DNA of 64,000 nucleotides from Phyto melanocephala (taxonomy: Eukaryota; Arthropoda; Insecta; Diptera; Rhinophoridae): assembly GCA_941918925.1 (NCBI GenBank), contig OW799236.1, positions 90,286,187-90,350,186 of the forward strand, written 5' to 3'. This document shows, piece after piece, positions 12,288 through 22,990 of the stretch (positions are counted from its first letter, which is position 1; each line of letters starts with the position of its first letter). The notes beneath the pieces were generated by a model. That model was not told the DNA's origin. It did no database searches and was given only the letters and a program-made list of their open reading frames with translations. The position numbers and the translations under genes are program-made.

Positions 12288-12468
12288 TAACATTGGCACC
12301 ACAGGTGAAGGTTATAAAAATATTTTTTTTATATAATTTGAAAATATAGTTAAATCCTACTAAACTCAATGCCTTAAGTTGAAGATATCTCTTTTGAAAG
12401 ACAGAAAAATGTTTATGTTTTAATCTGAAAATGAGTATGATTGAAGTGTTCGTCCACAAAATTTGTCA

Positions 12469-14097
12469 GTATATATCTGTGGCTTGGAGCTAAAACGGCC
12501 AGTGTCACTTTTTTGCTCTTTTGAGTTAATCACTGCATTAGATTTGTTTTCTTGCTCTACATCATTATGGTAAAACAGCTAAAGTCATATTTAACATAGA
12601 ACAGCTTCATAAAAAAATGCTGGCCAATGTCACTATGAAAGCATCTATAAAAGTTAAAGTTCAATTCCAAAGTTGTTGGATCAAATAAAATACAAAATTT
12701 TCGAAAAATATCTCTTTTATCGATTGTGGACAAGGTCTTTGAGAAACTTATCTTTGAACAGATCTCAAACTATCTAGATATAAATAACATTTTATTCGAA
12801 AGGCAATCCGGATTCAAAAAAGGTTCTGGAACCGAGGAAGCTGTTGTTACTGTGGTTGATTACATTTGTGGAGAGCTTGACGGTGGCTGCAGTGGTGTAG
12901 CAGGAGTGTTCTTTGATTATTCTAAAGCCTTTGATCTGGTTAACCATGATATTTTTATAAAAAAAACTATCTATTATAAAAGTTTCGAACAAAACTCTGG
13001 ACATTTTCCGAAGTTATTTATCAAACAGGAAGCAGTTCGTTCAAGTTGGTGAGTCTAAAAGTACAATGCTACCAGTAACCTGTGGAGTTCCGCAAGGAAG
13101 TGTCCTTGGTCCTTTACTGTTAAAGATTTTTATTAATAATCTGAAAAATATTGGCTTTAACGGTAAGTTATTTATGTATGCTGATTATGTATGCTTGTTT
13201 TATCCTTATAAATACCCACAAGTTCTAAAAACACAGATTGAATATGATGCGGCTATTCTAACGGAATTTTCGCAATGCAACAGACTTGTTATTAATCCCT
13301 CCAAGACAAAATTTGTAAGATTTAAACCATATAATCTAAAAAATGATGAGAAGATATTTGTACATGTTGATGGAATCGCTATTAATGAATCTGAGATGGC
13401 AACATACTTAGGAGTTGTCTTAAATCAAAATTTGTTATGGCATGAGCATATACTTTCACTAAAAGCTAAAGTTTCGCCAGGCATTGGAATACTATATAAG
13501 TTTAGAAATAAGCTTAACTGCGTTACAAAGCTACTTATTTATCAGTCTCTTGTACATTTACTTGTATAAACAAAAAGTTTTTATGTACGTGTTTAAGACT
13601 CTAAGCGACAATGAACATCGATCTGTACAATTTTCTAATAATTTGGCCCGAACGCAAAGAAATACCAGACAAGCTCAAAATTTATGTTTTGCAAGATGTC
13701 GCCTTGATTTGACCAAGCAAAGAATTTAATTTTCTGGGCCTATTGAATATAATAAATTGCCTGTAAATTATCGAAACATTAATGTTATTTCTACGTTTAA
13801 AAATCAGATAAAAGACCACTTACTTAAAAATATAGAAACACTTCTAATGTAATTATGAAATCTAACGTATCTAAATCTTTTTTTACTCTCTTTACATATC
13901 TTTAAAATAATACAGTATATTTGTTTATATATTTTTTTTTTCTCTTTTAATGTAATATATAAAGTTGCCCCTATAAAGCCTTTAAGGCGCTGGGGCACTA
14001 TATTGTAAATTTGTAAAAATATCTATGAATAAATGGAAATACTTAAAAAAAAGATATTTTGACATTGGCCCTTTTAGCTCCAAGCCACAGATATATA
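12469..14097. mobile_element. TIR element split by a LINE
   Basis: Left end TATATATCTGTGGCTTGGAG continues GCTAAAACGGCCAGTGTCA. The right end read inward is the same except two substitutions (GCTAAAAGGGCCAATGTCA). The inverted repeats span about 40 bp. The body outside the LINE is only about 275 bp with no coding, so this was a MITE-like element into which the LINE inserted. Confidence 0.7.
12700..14053 (+). pseudogene. 5'-truncated LINE with mutated RT active site
   Basis: Reverse transcriptase fingers and palm read from about 12726: DKVFEKLIFEQISNYLD, FERQSGFKKGSGTEEAV, then FFDYSKAFDLVNHD (first catalytic Asp). A frameshift near the A-run at 12959-12966 moves the reading to TLDIFRSYLSNRKQFVQVGE, followed from 13066 by VTCGVPQGSVLGPLL. 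The next motif is MYADYVCLFY, in which the second Asp of the usual YADD/FADD box is Tyr. Thumb-like sequence follows (NPSKTKFVRFKPY). After another break near 13569 the C-terminus runs through LSDNEHRSVQFSNNLAR to a stop near 13850. A 3' UTR ends in AATAAA and a short A-run at about 14045-14052. The 5' part, including any endonuclease, is missing. Confidence 0.85.
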
Positions 14098-16281
14098 AAA
14101 TTATAGTATCTGGTCTAATACTCCTTTAGCAATTTGATTTCCAATTGCTATTAACTTTGGTGCTACATTTTGATCAGCTCTAAATAAAAAACAAATTCTT
14201 CTATAAATTTAGTTCTTAAATATTTATGCAACACAAAAAATTTAAAAAAAATAAACATTTCAACTGTACCCTCTTGAAAAACTTTAACCTCGTATGGAAT
14301 ATAAAAACCACTCAATAGAACCCAATATTAAGTACCAACAAAAACCATGTACGCAATGTTGAACATATAAAATCAAAGATATTCTTTTTTTGTTGCATTC
14401 CGAAAAAAGTAACCAAAAATGTGTAAAACTATTGAAAATTACAAAATTTGAAAACAACGCCAACAACAAAAGCAACTACTTAAAATTTGCACATACGAAT
14501 TTTAAAGTTTGTATGTCGTATGTGTGTATGAATGTAACATGATTATTGTTGCATGCAACACTTAAGTATCACAGCAACAAACTTTTTCAAAAAATTAAAA
14601 AAATAATAAAAAAATTGAAATGAAATGAATACTCCTTGTACTTAAATACTTACTACTGCTGAAAGTTGCTTGATTTCCAAACAAAACAACAACAAATAGA
14701 CAAAAACTTTTGAATAGTATATGCGAGCAGTAGATGAAAATATAAGAAGTATCTTGTCAGTAAATATGTAAATGCTATATTTGATATTTACTTCCTCTAC
14801 AACCGATATACATACCGCAGAACACCACCACTCCCACTCCCACAAATAGCAAAAATAAAAACATTTTCCAAAGTAATTGTTCTCAGGTGTGAATAAGTTT
14901 TTAAGATTCTTAGTGTGCAAATGTGACAGAATTATTAGAAGGCAGGAAAAAAAATAAGGACTCGTCAGGAATGTTAGAGCAATTCAACCTTTTCTGTTGC
15001 CATCGCCATTATAAAGACATTAAAAGTAATTCTATTTTTTGTTGTTCTTCAGCTTTAATAAAAGAAAAAAACGCATGCTCTTATTCATGAAGAAACCTTT
15101 TTGAGTATTCTATGCGAGTGTGTGTGCATGTGTATGGGTGTAATGTATTAATGCATGTAGATATCTGCCACAACTTTATAATAATTTTTGCAATATACTT
15201 GGCATTTTTATTCGAGTTTTTTGAACCGTTATAATTGATCCGTGTTATGTTGACATGAATAATTTTGAATGAACACAATGAACGTTTGGAACTGTATGCC
15301 TTCTGTCCTCTGCCTTTGTGCTATCATCATTTTTATGTTGTTGTGCTATGCTGCACGTGAATTACTTTTCATTTATTAAAGGTGACATTTTATAATTTTG
15401 TTACAAAGAATTTATTTACTAATGAATACATCATCGTAGTCATTTTTGATTGTACGACCATGTACTCTTATTAATGTACATCATGTCTTAGAATGAATAA
15501 AGTAATAAATAATTTTATTCTTTATTTTATTCATTATTTGTTAAAGTGAAAATTCAGGATAAGTAGTTACTTAAAAAAATATCCTCTATTATGCACAATC
15601 TTGTTATTATCTCAACAGTATTCATAAGGCGTTCTTTAGCAAGGAAATAAATACTTACAAGTAAGCAACTGTGTAAACGAGTATTAAACAGTACCAGAAA
15701 AAGTGCGCCTTCAAATCTCAATTATTTTTCCGAGCGTAGAAGTAATATCTTCAATTTGTTTTACATAGTCGTAATTTACAGTCGGATATTAAAGCGTGAA
15801 ATATTAATGTTTTTGTTCCGAGGGCGCTAATGCTTTGCTCTAAGGGCCATTGACCTATTTTCGCCAACAAATTTAAAAAAAAAATTATATTCAAAAATCT
15901 TCGATGTTGGCACATTTTCTCTTTGTCTGTAAGCTGAGGGATTACTCTGTAATTTTTCCGAATTTGTATGCTTATCACATTGAAATTCGAATCGAATTAC
16001 CGAGTAACCCCCCTGATACAGTCTAGTGTACACAGTTTAAGTATGTTTAGGATATGGAATTATGTATTGGAATTATACAGACTTGGAAAATCCTAACTAA
16101 TAATAACATGTTACATTAAGAATTTTTTTCTTTTCGATGCTCTGGGGGTTTTATCGAAATATAAAATTAAAAACCCAACAATTTGTTTATATTAAAAATT
16201 AAAAAAAAAATTTTATAATAAGGAACTAAATTAAACTCAGTAGATAGATTCAGTCTATCAATTGAAAAGTGAAGCATTTTT
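14098..16281. other. Gene-free AT-rich region
   Basis: Several short open frames on both strands show no domain, no splice-consistent chain and no repeat partner within the window. Confidence 0.5.
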
Positions 16282-16285
16282 TTAA

Positions 16286-17979
16286 CCTTCGCTTTACCAA
16301 TACCCACCTGGGTGACTTGTTCGGTTTTATTTCTTAAATTACTTTTTTAGTTTTTTTTCGATTTAAATAAAATTTAAACTCACTGAACAAATTTTAGAAT
16401 TTAAAAAAAATATGATCAAATTATTATTTTTTTTTTAATTTTCTAATTTTCTTTACTGAACTGGTAGTACCCACCCGGTCGGTACAAGAGAAATTATTAA
16501 CTCTTTTCATTTTTTAAACTTTTATTTATTTATGTTAATTATAATTAATTATTCCATAAAAGCGCTATTTGACGCATTATTTTGATTATATTTAATAATT
16601 ATAAGTAATTGTAATACAATTACGATGATGAAGCATGGTGGCACTTGTCACATTTAGTTTAACAGAGCTGTGTTCTGCACAAATGGGCTTTTTTCGTTTA
16701 CACAAGCTTGCTGTTTGTCTCTCCTTTGTTTACGCGAAAAACAAATATTGACATTAGTTTTAATTTAATACGCCCAGTTGTATCTCTTTCTGGAGTTTTA
16801 TCGGCCTCGAAATTATATTTCGGATCCGTAGCGGTAAGTGGTTGACCTGAAAATTAAATCTTTTATCTAAGATGCACTTCATTGCTGACCTAATGGAAAA
16901 TCTTCCAGTAATTTAAGTTATTTTTGACCTAGTCAAAATTAACGGACGACATAGGTCTTCACCAAGCATCTCAATAAAGTGCTTCCGCTGCGATTGCCTC
17001 ACAGATTATTCTCCAATGATCTCCTTGTATATTGAGCAAGACAAGACAAGACAAGAGCAGTAGTATATAAAATGTTAAATAACAATGCCAATGGTCACTA
17101 AAATCTTGCTTGTTTTGTGGAATACTGCGACAACATCTTATCCATCGTGCCCACACCACCTTTAGTTTTGTCATAATATAAAATTATCTCTGGTGGGCCA
17201 GATGTAATTTTATCTTTGTGCATTGTTGACAATAGCACAACTGATTTTGGCAGGAAGATAGGACACTAATATTTCATCTTCGGAAAAACCAAACAAACTA
17301 GATCCAACTTCGCGGCTTCGGGACACTTGAAACTCTTCAGGAACGTATCTTTTATTTTTTTTATTGTACCTGCGATGGATAACTTCCAAGTGGCTACCTC
17401 TTTGGCTAATGAAAGTGTTGTAAAAAAATTGCCCATAGTGATAATTCTTTCATACCATGCATACCTACCAAGTCTTTTACTATACGCTCGCCTTGATTTA
17501 CATCTCTTTCCGCAAATCTGTTTCGTGACATGGTTGCACGATATATTGGATATGAATTTTTTCTCCACAGCTTTTTGAGTATTTCCTCAGAAGAGTGTTT
17601 TGTTATAAGTTAAATTCAAAAAAATTCTAATAACTGCCCATCTTTAATTGGTTTTCAAGTTCTTTGATTCTGCGGGTTTTCAGAATTCCATTCGTTTTGT
17701 TTAAAAATCGTCGAATTAAATCTTTGACAGCATCGCTCAAAATGGATATGAATAAATTAATAATGGACATATTTTATGTGGTTGGATTAGTACTAATTTT
17801 GATGGTCTCACATAGTTCACTATGAGTGCTTTGAAAGAATTAAAAACTTTAACATATTAATTAAAACAAAACAATATAAATATATATGAAAAACACTTGT
17901 TCATCATATAAAAACATACAGTACCACATGAGTGGGTATTGGTAAACTGTGTACATAAGAACCTTTGATTAAGCGAAAG
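16286..17979 (-). mobile_element. Internally deleted piggyBac-family element
   Basis: Both ends abut TTAA (16282-16285 and 17980-17983), the hallmark piggyBac target duplication. Terminal repeats are CCTTCGCTTTACCA at the left and, inward from the right, CTTTCGCTTAATCA. A perfect subterminal inverted repeat TACCAATACCCAC lies at about 16297-16309 and, inverted, near 17932-17944. At about 1.7 kb it is shorter than autonomous elements (about 2.4 kb). It carries a transposase remnant on the minus strand. Confidence 0.85.
16930..17568 (-). pseudogene. piggyBac transposase remnant
   Basis: One minus-strand frame reads, in order, RIITMGNFFTTLSLAKEV (near 17450), LSIAGTIKKIKDTFLKSF, then after an in-frame stop near 17263 CPIFLPKSVVLLSTMHKDK, YYDKTKGGVGTMDKMLSQYS (near 17150) and, after two more stops, PLALLFN. 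These align by eye with the RNase-H-like core and later part of piggyBac transposases. The Asp normally preceding NFFT and the Asp normally in GVDTMDKM are both Gly here, so two positions of the catalytic triad appear lost in addition to three stop codons. The N-terminal half and the C-terminal cysteine-rich domain are not recognisable. Confidence 0.85.
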
Positions 17980-19208
17980 TTAAAGGCGTAAAATATTTTG
18001 ACAGACGATTTTACAGTTCTTGGTTGTCTCGAGTAGACTCCTGCACAATTCAACATTTTCTGTAAACATGTAATTTTCAAAGATTTAATGCTTTGCTATG
18101 CCATGCGAATTTAAACAATGTGTTATAACATGTTATGTCAACTCAAACATACTGTCTTAGCATGTCATTGGAACTTATGCAAGTTGTTGTACGCTGTTGT
18201 GTTTAATACCATGTCTTTCTTTACTGTAACGGTACTTCAATGCAGCTTAGTTTTTGGTTTCGTTTTTCGTATTTTTAATTCTAGCAATGTTTTTTTGTTG
18301 AATTCATGGTAAAATTATCAGGTAGCCTCACTAAAACAGCTGATTATTTTTTTCTCTACCTTAAGGTTTAACTAAGATGTCAAATTTTGTTTATGTATGT
18401 GTATATATTGTGTACGCACCCTGTAGGAAGCCTGGGGTCAAGTGTCCCCAAGTCACCACTTTTGTCAACTATTTTGGTGACATTGTCAACAAAGCATCTA
18501 CACTTTCTTATTGCCGCCGTAAATAAAAGTGAATCGACTTCGTGCAGTGACTGCAACAATATGCTTCATTTTGTATTTTTTTTGCAGTTTTGTTTTGTAG
18601 TGAAAAAGAAAGTTGGTGTAAAATTATAAAAAGGCGCAATTAAAAATCTAAAAATTTAAATAATTTTAAAAACTAAATTTAAAAGGTAAGTATACAATTA
18701 TAAAAAGGCGTATTGATTTATAAGGTGTCCTGCCAAAAGTTTTTTTCTTGCTACATTTGTTATTTGTAAAAAATATACCTATCAAAATTTGTTAATACCT
18801 ATTTGTGAGAAAAAATTATATTTGTGTAATTTTTTATAATAGTAAAATATTCTTGTTTAAAAAGAATTATCGTATTTTAAATTAAATAAAATTGTGCGAA
18901 ATATAATTCTATTAGTTGTGGTAAAAAATGAGTGCTAAAACATCAAATTTGGTTTGTGAATAAAAAGGAGAAAAATTCGAAAAATTTTTATTGGCCGTAG
19001 CCCACAGCTTGCAATGGAGGCAGTAAATCGGTGTGGTTGTATTGTTGTAAGTACAGAACGATTTACTGTACGGAAAAATTTAATTTAACTTAATTATTTG
19101 TGAATTTCATCATAAATGATTATTTACAGTTGCATATACCTTGTAAATCAATACGCCTTTATTTATACTAAAAAATTAAAATAATTTGATTAATAAAAGT
19201 ACATACAT

Positions 19209-20798
19209 ATGTATGTATATGAACGTAGTATGAGTAAGAGAAATTATAAAAGACTGGTAAAGAAGCAGTCAGTTTTGTACAGAAGAAGAATAAGCAGGCA
19301 GGATGAAAAAAATGATAGTGAAATGCCTACGTGTAGCAATTATATGGGCCCGCCTGAAGATGCTGAGCATTATTTTGAAGATCCGCGTATACCAAAGTTG
19401 CCCTTGTGTGAAAAATTAAAAAAATGGTACTATGACACATATGTTTCAAGGAAATCTTTGGAAATGCTGTTAGGTATTTTACAAGAAGAAGGCCTCAATG
19501 TTCCACTCTCAGCCTCCGCTTTATTGGGCAAAAATCAGCAAATATCAATAAGAAAAGTTTTCCCCGGGAACTATTGCCATATATGTAGGTATTCAAACAC
19601 AGTTTGAAAAATTGTGGGATATTTTAAAACACTATGATGAAATTCACGTAGACTTAAATGTTGACGGAATCCCCATATTTAAAAGTTCCAGAATTCAGTT
19701 GTGGCCTATTCTCCTGAAAATAGTAAATTTAAAAGAAGCAGTCAAACCTTTTCCAGTGGGAATATATATTGGGCATGCAAAACCAAGCTGTGTTAAGGAA
19801 TTTTTCAAAGATTTTGTTGAAGAAGTAATTTTGCTAAGAAATAAGGTTAATTTGAATGGAAAGGAAATTAAATTTTTATTTCGCTGTTTAACATGCGACA
19901 CGCCTGCAAAAGCTTTTGTTTGTGGTGTTCCAGGGCACACATCATCTCATGGTTGTACTAAGTGCACACAGGTGTCCAAAAAAATTGGCAATGTGCTCAC
20001 ATATAGTACTTTTAGTGGCACTTTAATATCTGATGCAGACTTTTCATCGAGAAAGTACTTAAAACACCATAGCAAAATTTTTCAAAAAGAAAAAACTCCG
20101 CTGGAAGAAATAGGGTTTAACATGGTAACGCAAACTCCATTAGATAGTATGCACCTAATTGATCTTGGAGTAACAATATAAATGTAGCTGAAAGTCTTCT
20201 TGAACTTTTTGTTGAAAATTTTCCCATAGTATTCGGTCCAGATAGTATTTCCTTCAATGTACACAATCTACTGCATATAGCATCTTGCGCAAAAAGTTTT
20301 GGACCACTTGCATCTTTTTCGGCTTATGACTTTGAAAACAGACTTCAAATTTTGAAAAGACATGTAAGAAAATCATCCTTTATTCTGCAACAAATCGTGC
20401 ACAGAGAACAACAAGAAGTATATGTCAAAAGCAAAAGAAAATCATTTAAGCACAAGAAAAATGTCATTGTAGAAGCTTTTGTGAATGATTGCATAATTTC
20501 TCACAAAGAGCCCAATAATATTTGTTCAGTTAAACAGGATATTCCTATAAAAATTGATGCAATTATTAAAGAAAAAGAAAAAGAGTTCTACGTTGAAGGA
20601 AGGCGTTTGTTAGACTTAAACAGTTTTTTTGAAGAGCCTGTTAATTCTTGCGAGTTAGGAATTTACCAAACTAATCTTCTTCTGGGTGAAAAAGAGATGT
20701 TTTCAATAAACGATATTCAATACAAATTTTTATGTCTGCCTTTTCATACAAATTTTGTAATTATACCAATTTTGCACAGCTGCCTTCCTCAAAAATGA
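19209..20798 (+). pseudogene. CACTA-type transposase, broken
   Basis: Three open stretches belong together. 19209-19585 starts with a basic segment (KRNYKRLVKKQSVLYRRR) and reaches SIRKVFPGNYCH. A one-base shift near 19585 continues as GIQTQFEKLWDILKHY, then IHVDLNVDGIPIFKSSRIQL (19642-19700), FPVGIYIGHAKP, FLFRCLTCDTPAKAFVCGVP, a zinc-finger-like CxxC (HGCTKCTQ) and TQTPLDSMHLIDLGVT, stopping at 20181. After this the frame resumes at about 20183 (AESLLELFVENFPIVFG, HNLLHIASCAKSFGPL, SAYDFENRLQILKRHVR) and ends at 20798 with TNFVIIPILHS. In related insect proteins I expect roughly 100 or more residues between the second and third pieces, so an internal deletion is likely. The motif order matches transposases of the animal EnSpm/CACTA type (Transposase_21-like). 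Not functional as it stands. Confidence 0.7.
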
Positions 20799-21626
20799 CG
20801 TCTAAACACGCGCAATGTTCTAAAGGAAAACTAAAATACTTCCCTCAACAAGGTAATATACTTTTTACTATTATAGCTTTTTTATTATACTGAATAATAT
20901 TTTTTTTTCATTTAAGTTGTTTCAAAGTGCCATGGATGTCAAGACCTCTCAAAAAAATTCGATACGTATAAAGGTTTAAATACTTAAAACTTCTGCGCTG
21001 TTACGATTTTTTATTAATATATATTTTTCCAGATGCTGCTGAAAAGAGATATACTACTTTGATTGATATATTAGCAGAACATAAAGTTCTTTTAGATCGC
21101 TTAATAGCGCAAAATATAGTTAACACAAATATGTTGAATATTTTCCCAATAACCACGGAAGATAAGTTAAAAGAATTTGATAATATTCTACAGACCCAAC
21201 CAGACCCATATGTAAGTACACACATTTTACCGCAAAACAAAATCGAAAAACATTTTGATTTTATTTTGTAGACAAGACAAATTAAGTTACTTCTTGGCGG
21301 TAATGCTGAAAGGAATTTACACCAAGTTTTTGGTCATGATATCATCATGAATTTTAACGTTGATGGGTCATCTGGTAAAAAGCGGCTAAAAGATTATGGC
21401 CACGTATATAACACTATCATAGGTAATATTTTCCCATAGATTTGCAATAAGTTTTTTTTAATAAAAACACCATACCTTTTAATATGTAGATGTGATATCA
21501 ACTTTTAACGAATCACCCGACAAACTTTTTAGAGCTGCCTTTCAACGGCAGAAAAAAAAAATTTTTAAACAAAAAAGTCGCAACAAGACAAATAATAAAG
21601 ACGAAGACTCAAATGAAAAAGACTAA
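20795..21626 (+). CDS. Five-exon companion gene of the CACTA element (DUF4806-like)
   Basis: Exons 20795-20852, 20917-20973, 21033-21211, 21272-21422 and 21490-21626 are each bounded by GT...AG. Joined, they keep a single open frame of 582 nt (193 codons plus stop), with intron phases 1, 1, 0 and 1. The introns are only 49-67 nt. The N-terminal part has a CxxC (SKCHGCQDLSKKFDTYKD), the middle is helical (LIDILAEHKVLLDRLIAQN) and the C-terminal part (IKLLLGGNAERNLHQVFGHD, then NVDGSSGKKRLKDYG) resembles by eye the DUF4806 domain often found beside such transposases in insects; the tail is Lys-rich. The ATG overlaps the transposase stop (ATGA), so the true start could lie further upstream in an unseen exon. 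It is the only multi-exon frame in the window that appears undamaged. Function unknown; a DNA- or protein-binding accessory role in transposition is a guess. Confidence 0.6.
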
Positions 21627-22333
21627 TTTTGCCTGTAAAATATTAGAATATAAGTTTTCGAAAGGTTTAGCCAGCCTTGAAAAAATGTGCCTTAAAACAA
21701 TATATTTTTACAAACTGACTTAATATGTGATAGAATTTAATTTATAATATCTTATAATATTTAATTAAAAAAAAGGTTTAGCTACACGCAAAGAAAAAAT
21801 ATGGTTGTGGTAACCATAATCGAAGAGCAACATACTATGATTGAATTGTATGATTATGTTTAAAATAATAATGGTTGCCAGTTATCATTATTATGTTTAA
21901 TTTAAGCATCATTCAATAATTATATATATGACTACAATTAAAATCGACAATCTTTGCTTTTTTACGGCAAATTACTGTCTTTTGCTGTAACACACATATT
22001 GCTTGTACTCACCAATTTAATTGCAACTTGTATACCAATATTTTTTTACATTTTATCGTTTATTTGTAAATTTTCTTTAATTTTTAAAAATATTTGTTCC
22101 TTTTTTTGACATTTCAAACTTTTAAAATAATAAAAATTTATTCAGCAAGAAGAAGAACAATTGAAATCAAATTATTATTAAAAAAAATCATAGCTTGATT
22201 AATTTGTAATCATACTGTTGTTTCACCTATTATTTAGTGATTATTTTTAATAATATATAATAGTTTTTTTAAGCTTAAGGTCTTTTCAATAATAAAAATT
22301 TTTTTGGTTTTATTTTATATTATTTGATCAATA

Positions 22334-22363
22334 TTTCGCTACCTCTTTGTGTAGCATCATCAG
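22334..22363 (-). ncRNA. Hammerhead-ribozyme-like core in Penelope 3' region
   Basis: On the minus strand, CTGATGA is followed after one base by GCTAC, an 8-nt loop, GTAGC (perfect 5-bp stem II) and GAAA. This is the conserved hammerhead core in the right order. Hammerhead motifs are known in the terminal regions of Penelope-like elements. ATATT after the core can pair with AATAT downstream (possible stem III), but I cannot find a good stem I next to it, so self-cleavage of this copy is doubtful. Confidence 0.55.
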
Positions 22364-22990
22364 GATACGAGTTTTTTATTATCTATATATTTGTTTTTTG
22401 TTGGTTTAGTGTCTTGATATTTGTTATTTTATAAATTTATAGTTTGATTAACAAATTGAAAATAATATAAAAAATTTTTTTTTTTTTTTTTGGAACATTT
22501 TGTCATATATAAAAATTGTACAAAAATGTAGTATAACAAAAATCTTTAATTAACAAAAATGTATTATAACAAAAATTGTTGAAAAATGTTTATAGTATTA
22601 TAAGAATATGTGTAATAATAGAAAAATTGTATAACAATAATTCCATAATTTATAAAAGTATTAACAATAATTATATAAATTATTGTCTATACTTTAACAT
22701 AAAAATATGTTGGTTTTGTACAGAATATTACAAATATTATATAAAATTGTTAACAGAAAATGTTATGTTACATACATATGAAACAAAAATTATATATGTA
22801 TGAATGTATTGATAAAAAATTTTTTTTTTGTTAATAAATAAGTGTATTAATATTACTAAAAAGCTAATATAAAAATGTAGATATACATATATATTAATTA
22901 ATCTTCATGTATTAAGATTAATTTAAAATAAATTATTATAAAAAAACTTAATAAGGAAATTATATAAACATAAATCAATAGGTATAAGTG

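Larger units (their letters stand above)
11030..12320 (+). repeat. Family 1 repeat, copy 3, interrupted
   Basis: The tail half of family 1 is recognisable at 11160-11376 ('AGTTGATTTCAACCAACACA', 'AAGCTTTCAGAAAATATATA'). It resumes at 12288-12320 (GGCACCACAGGTGAAGG). Between these lies the mariner-like element. The head is absent; the LINE remnant borders it on the left. Confidence 0.75.

Noticed and set aside
12792..13004. Minus-strand frame opposite the LINE RT
   Set aside because: Shadow of the plus-strand RT.
15751..16033. Overlapping minus-strand frames of 68-75 codons
   Set aside because: No domain, no repeat partner and AT-rich composition; chance open frames.
22576..22803. 75-codon Asn/Tyr/Ile-rich frame in the Penelope 3' region
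   Set aside because: AT-rich simple sequence; opposite strand to the element's gene and no motif.
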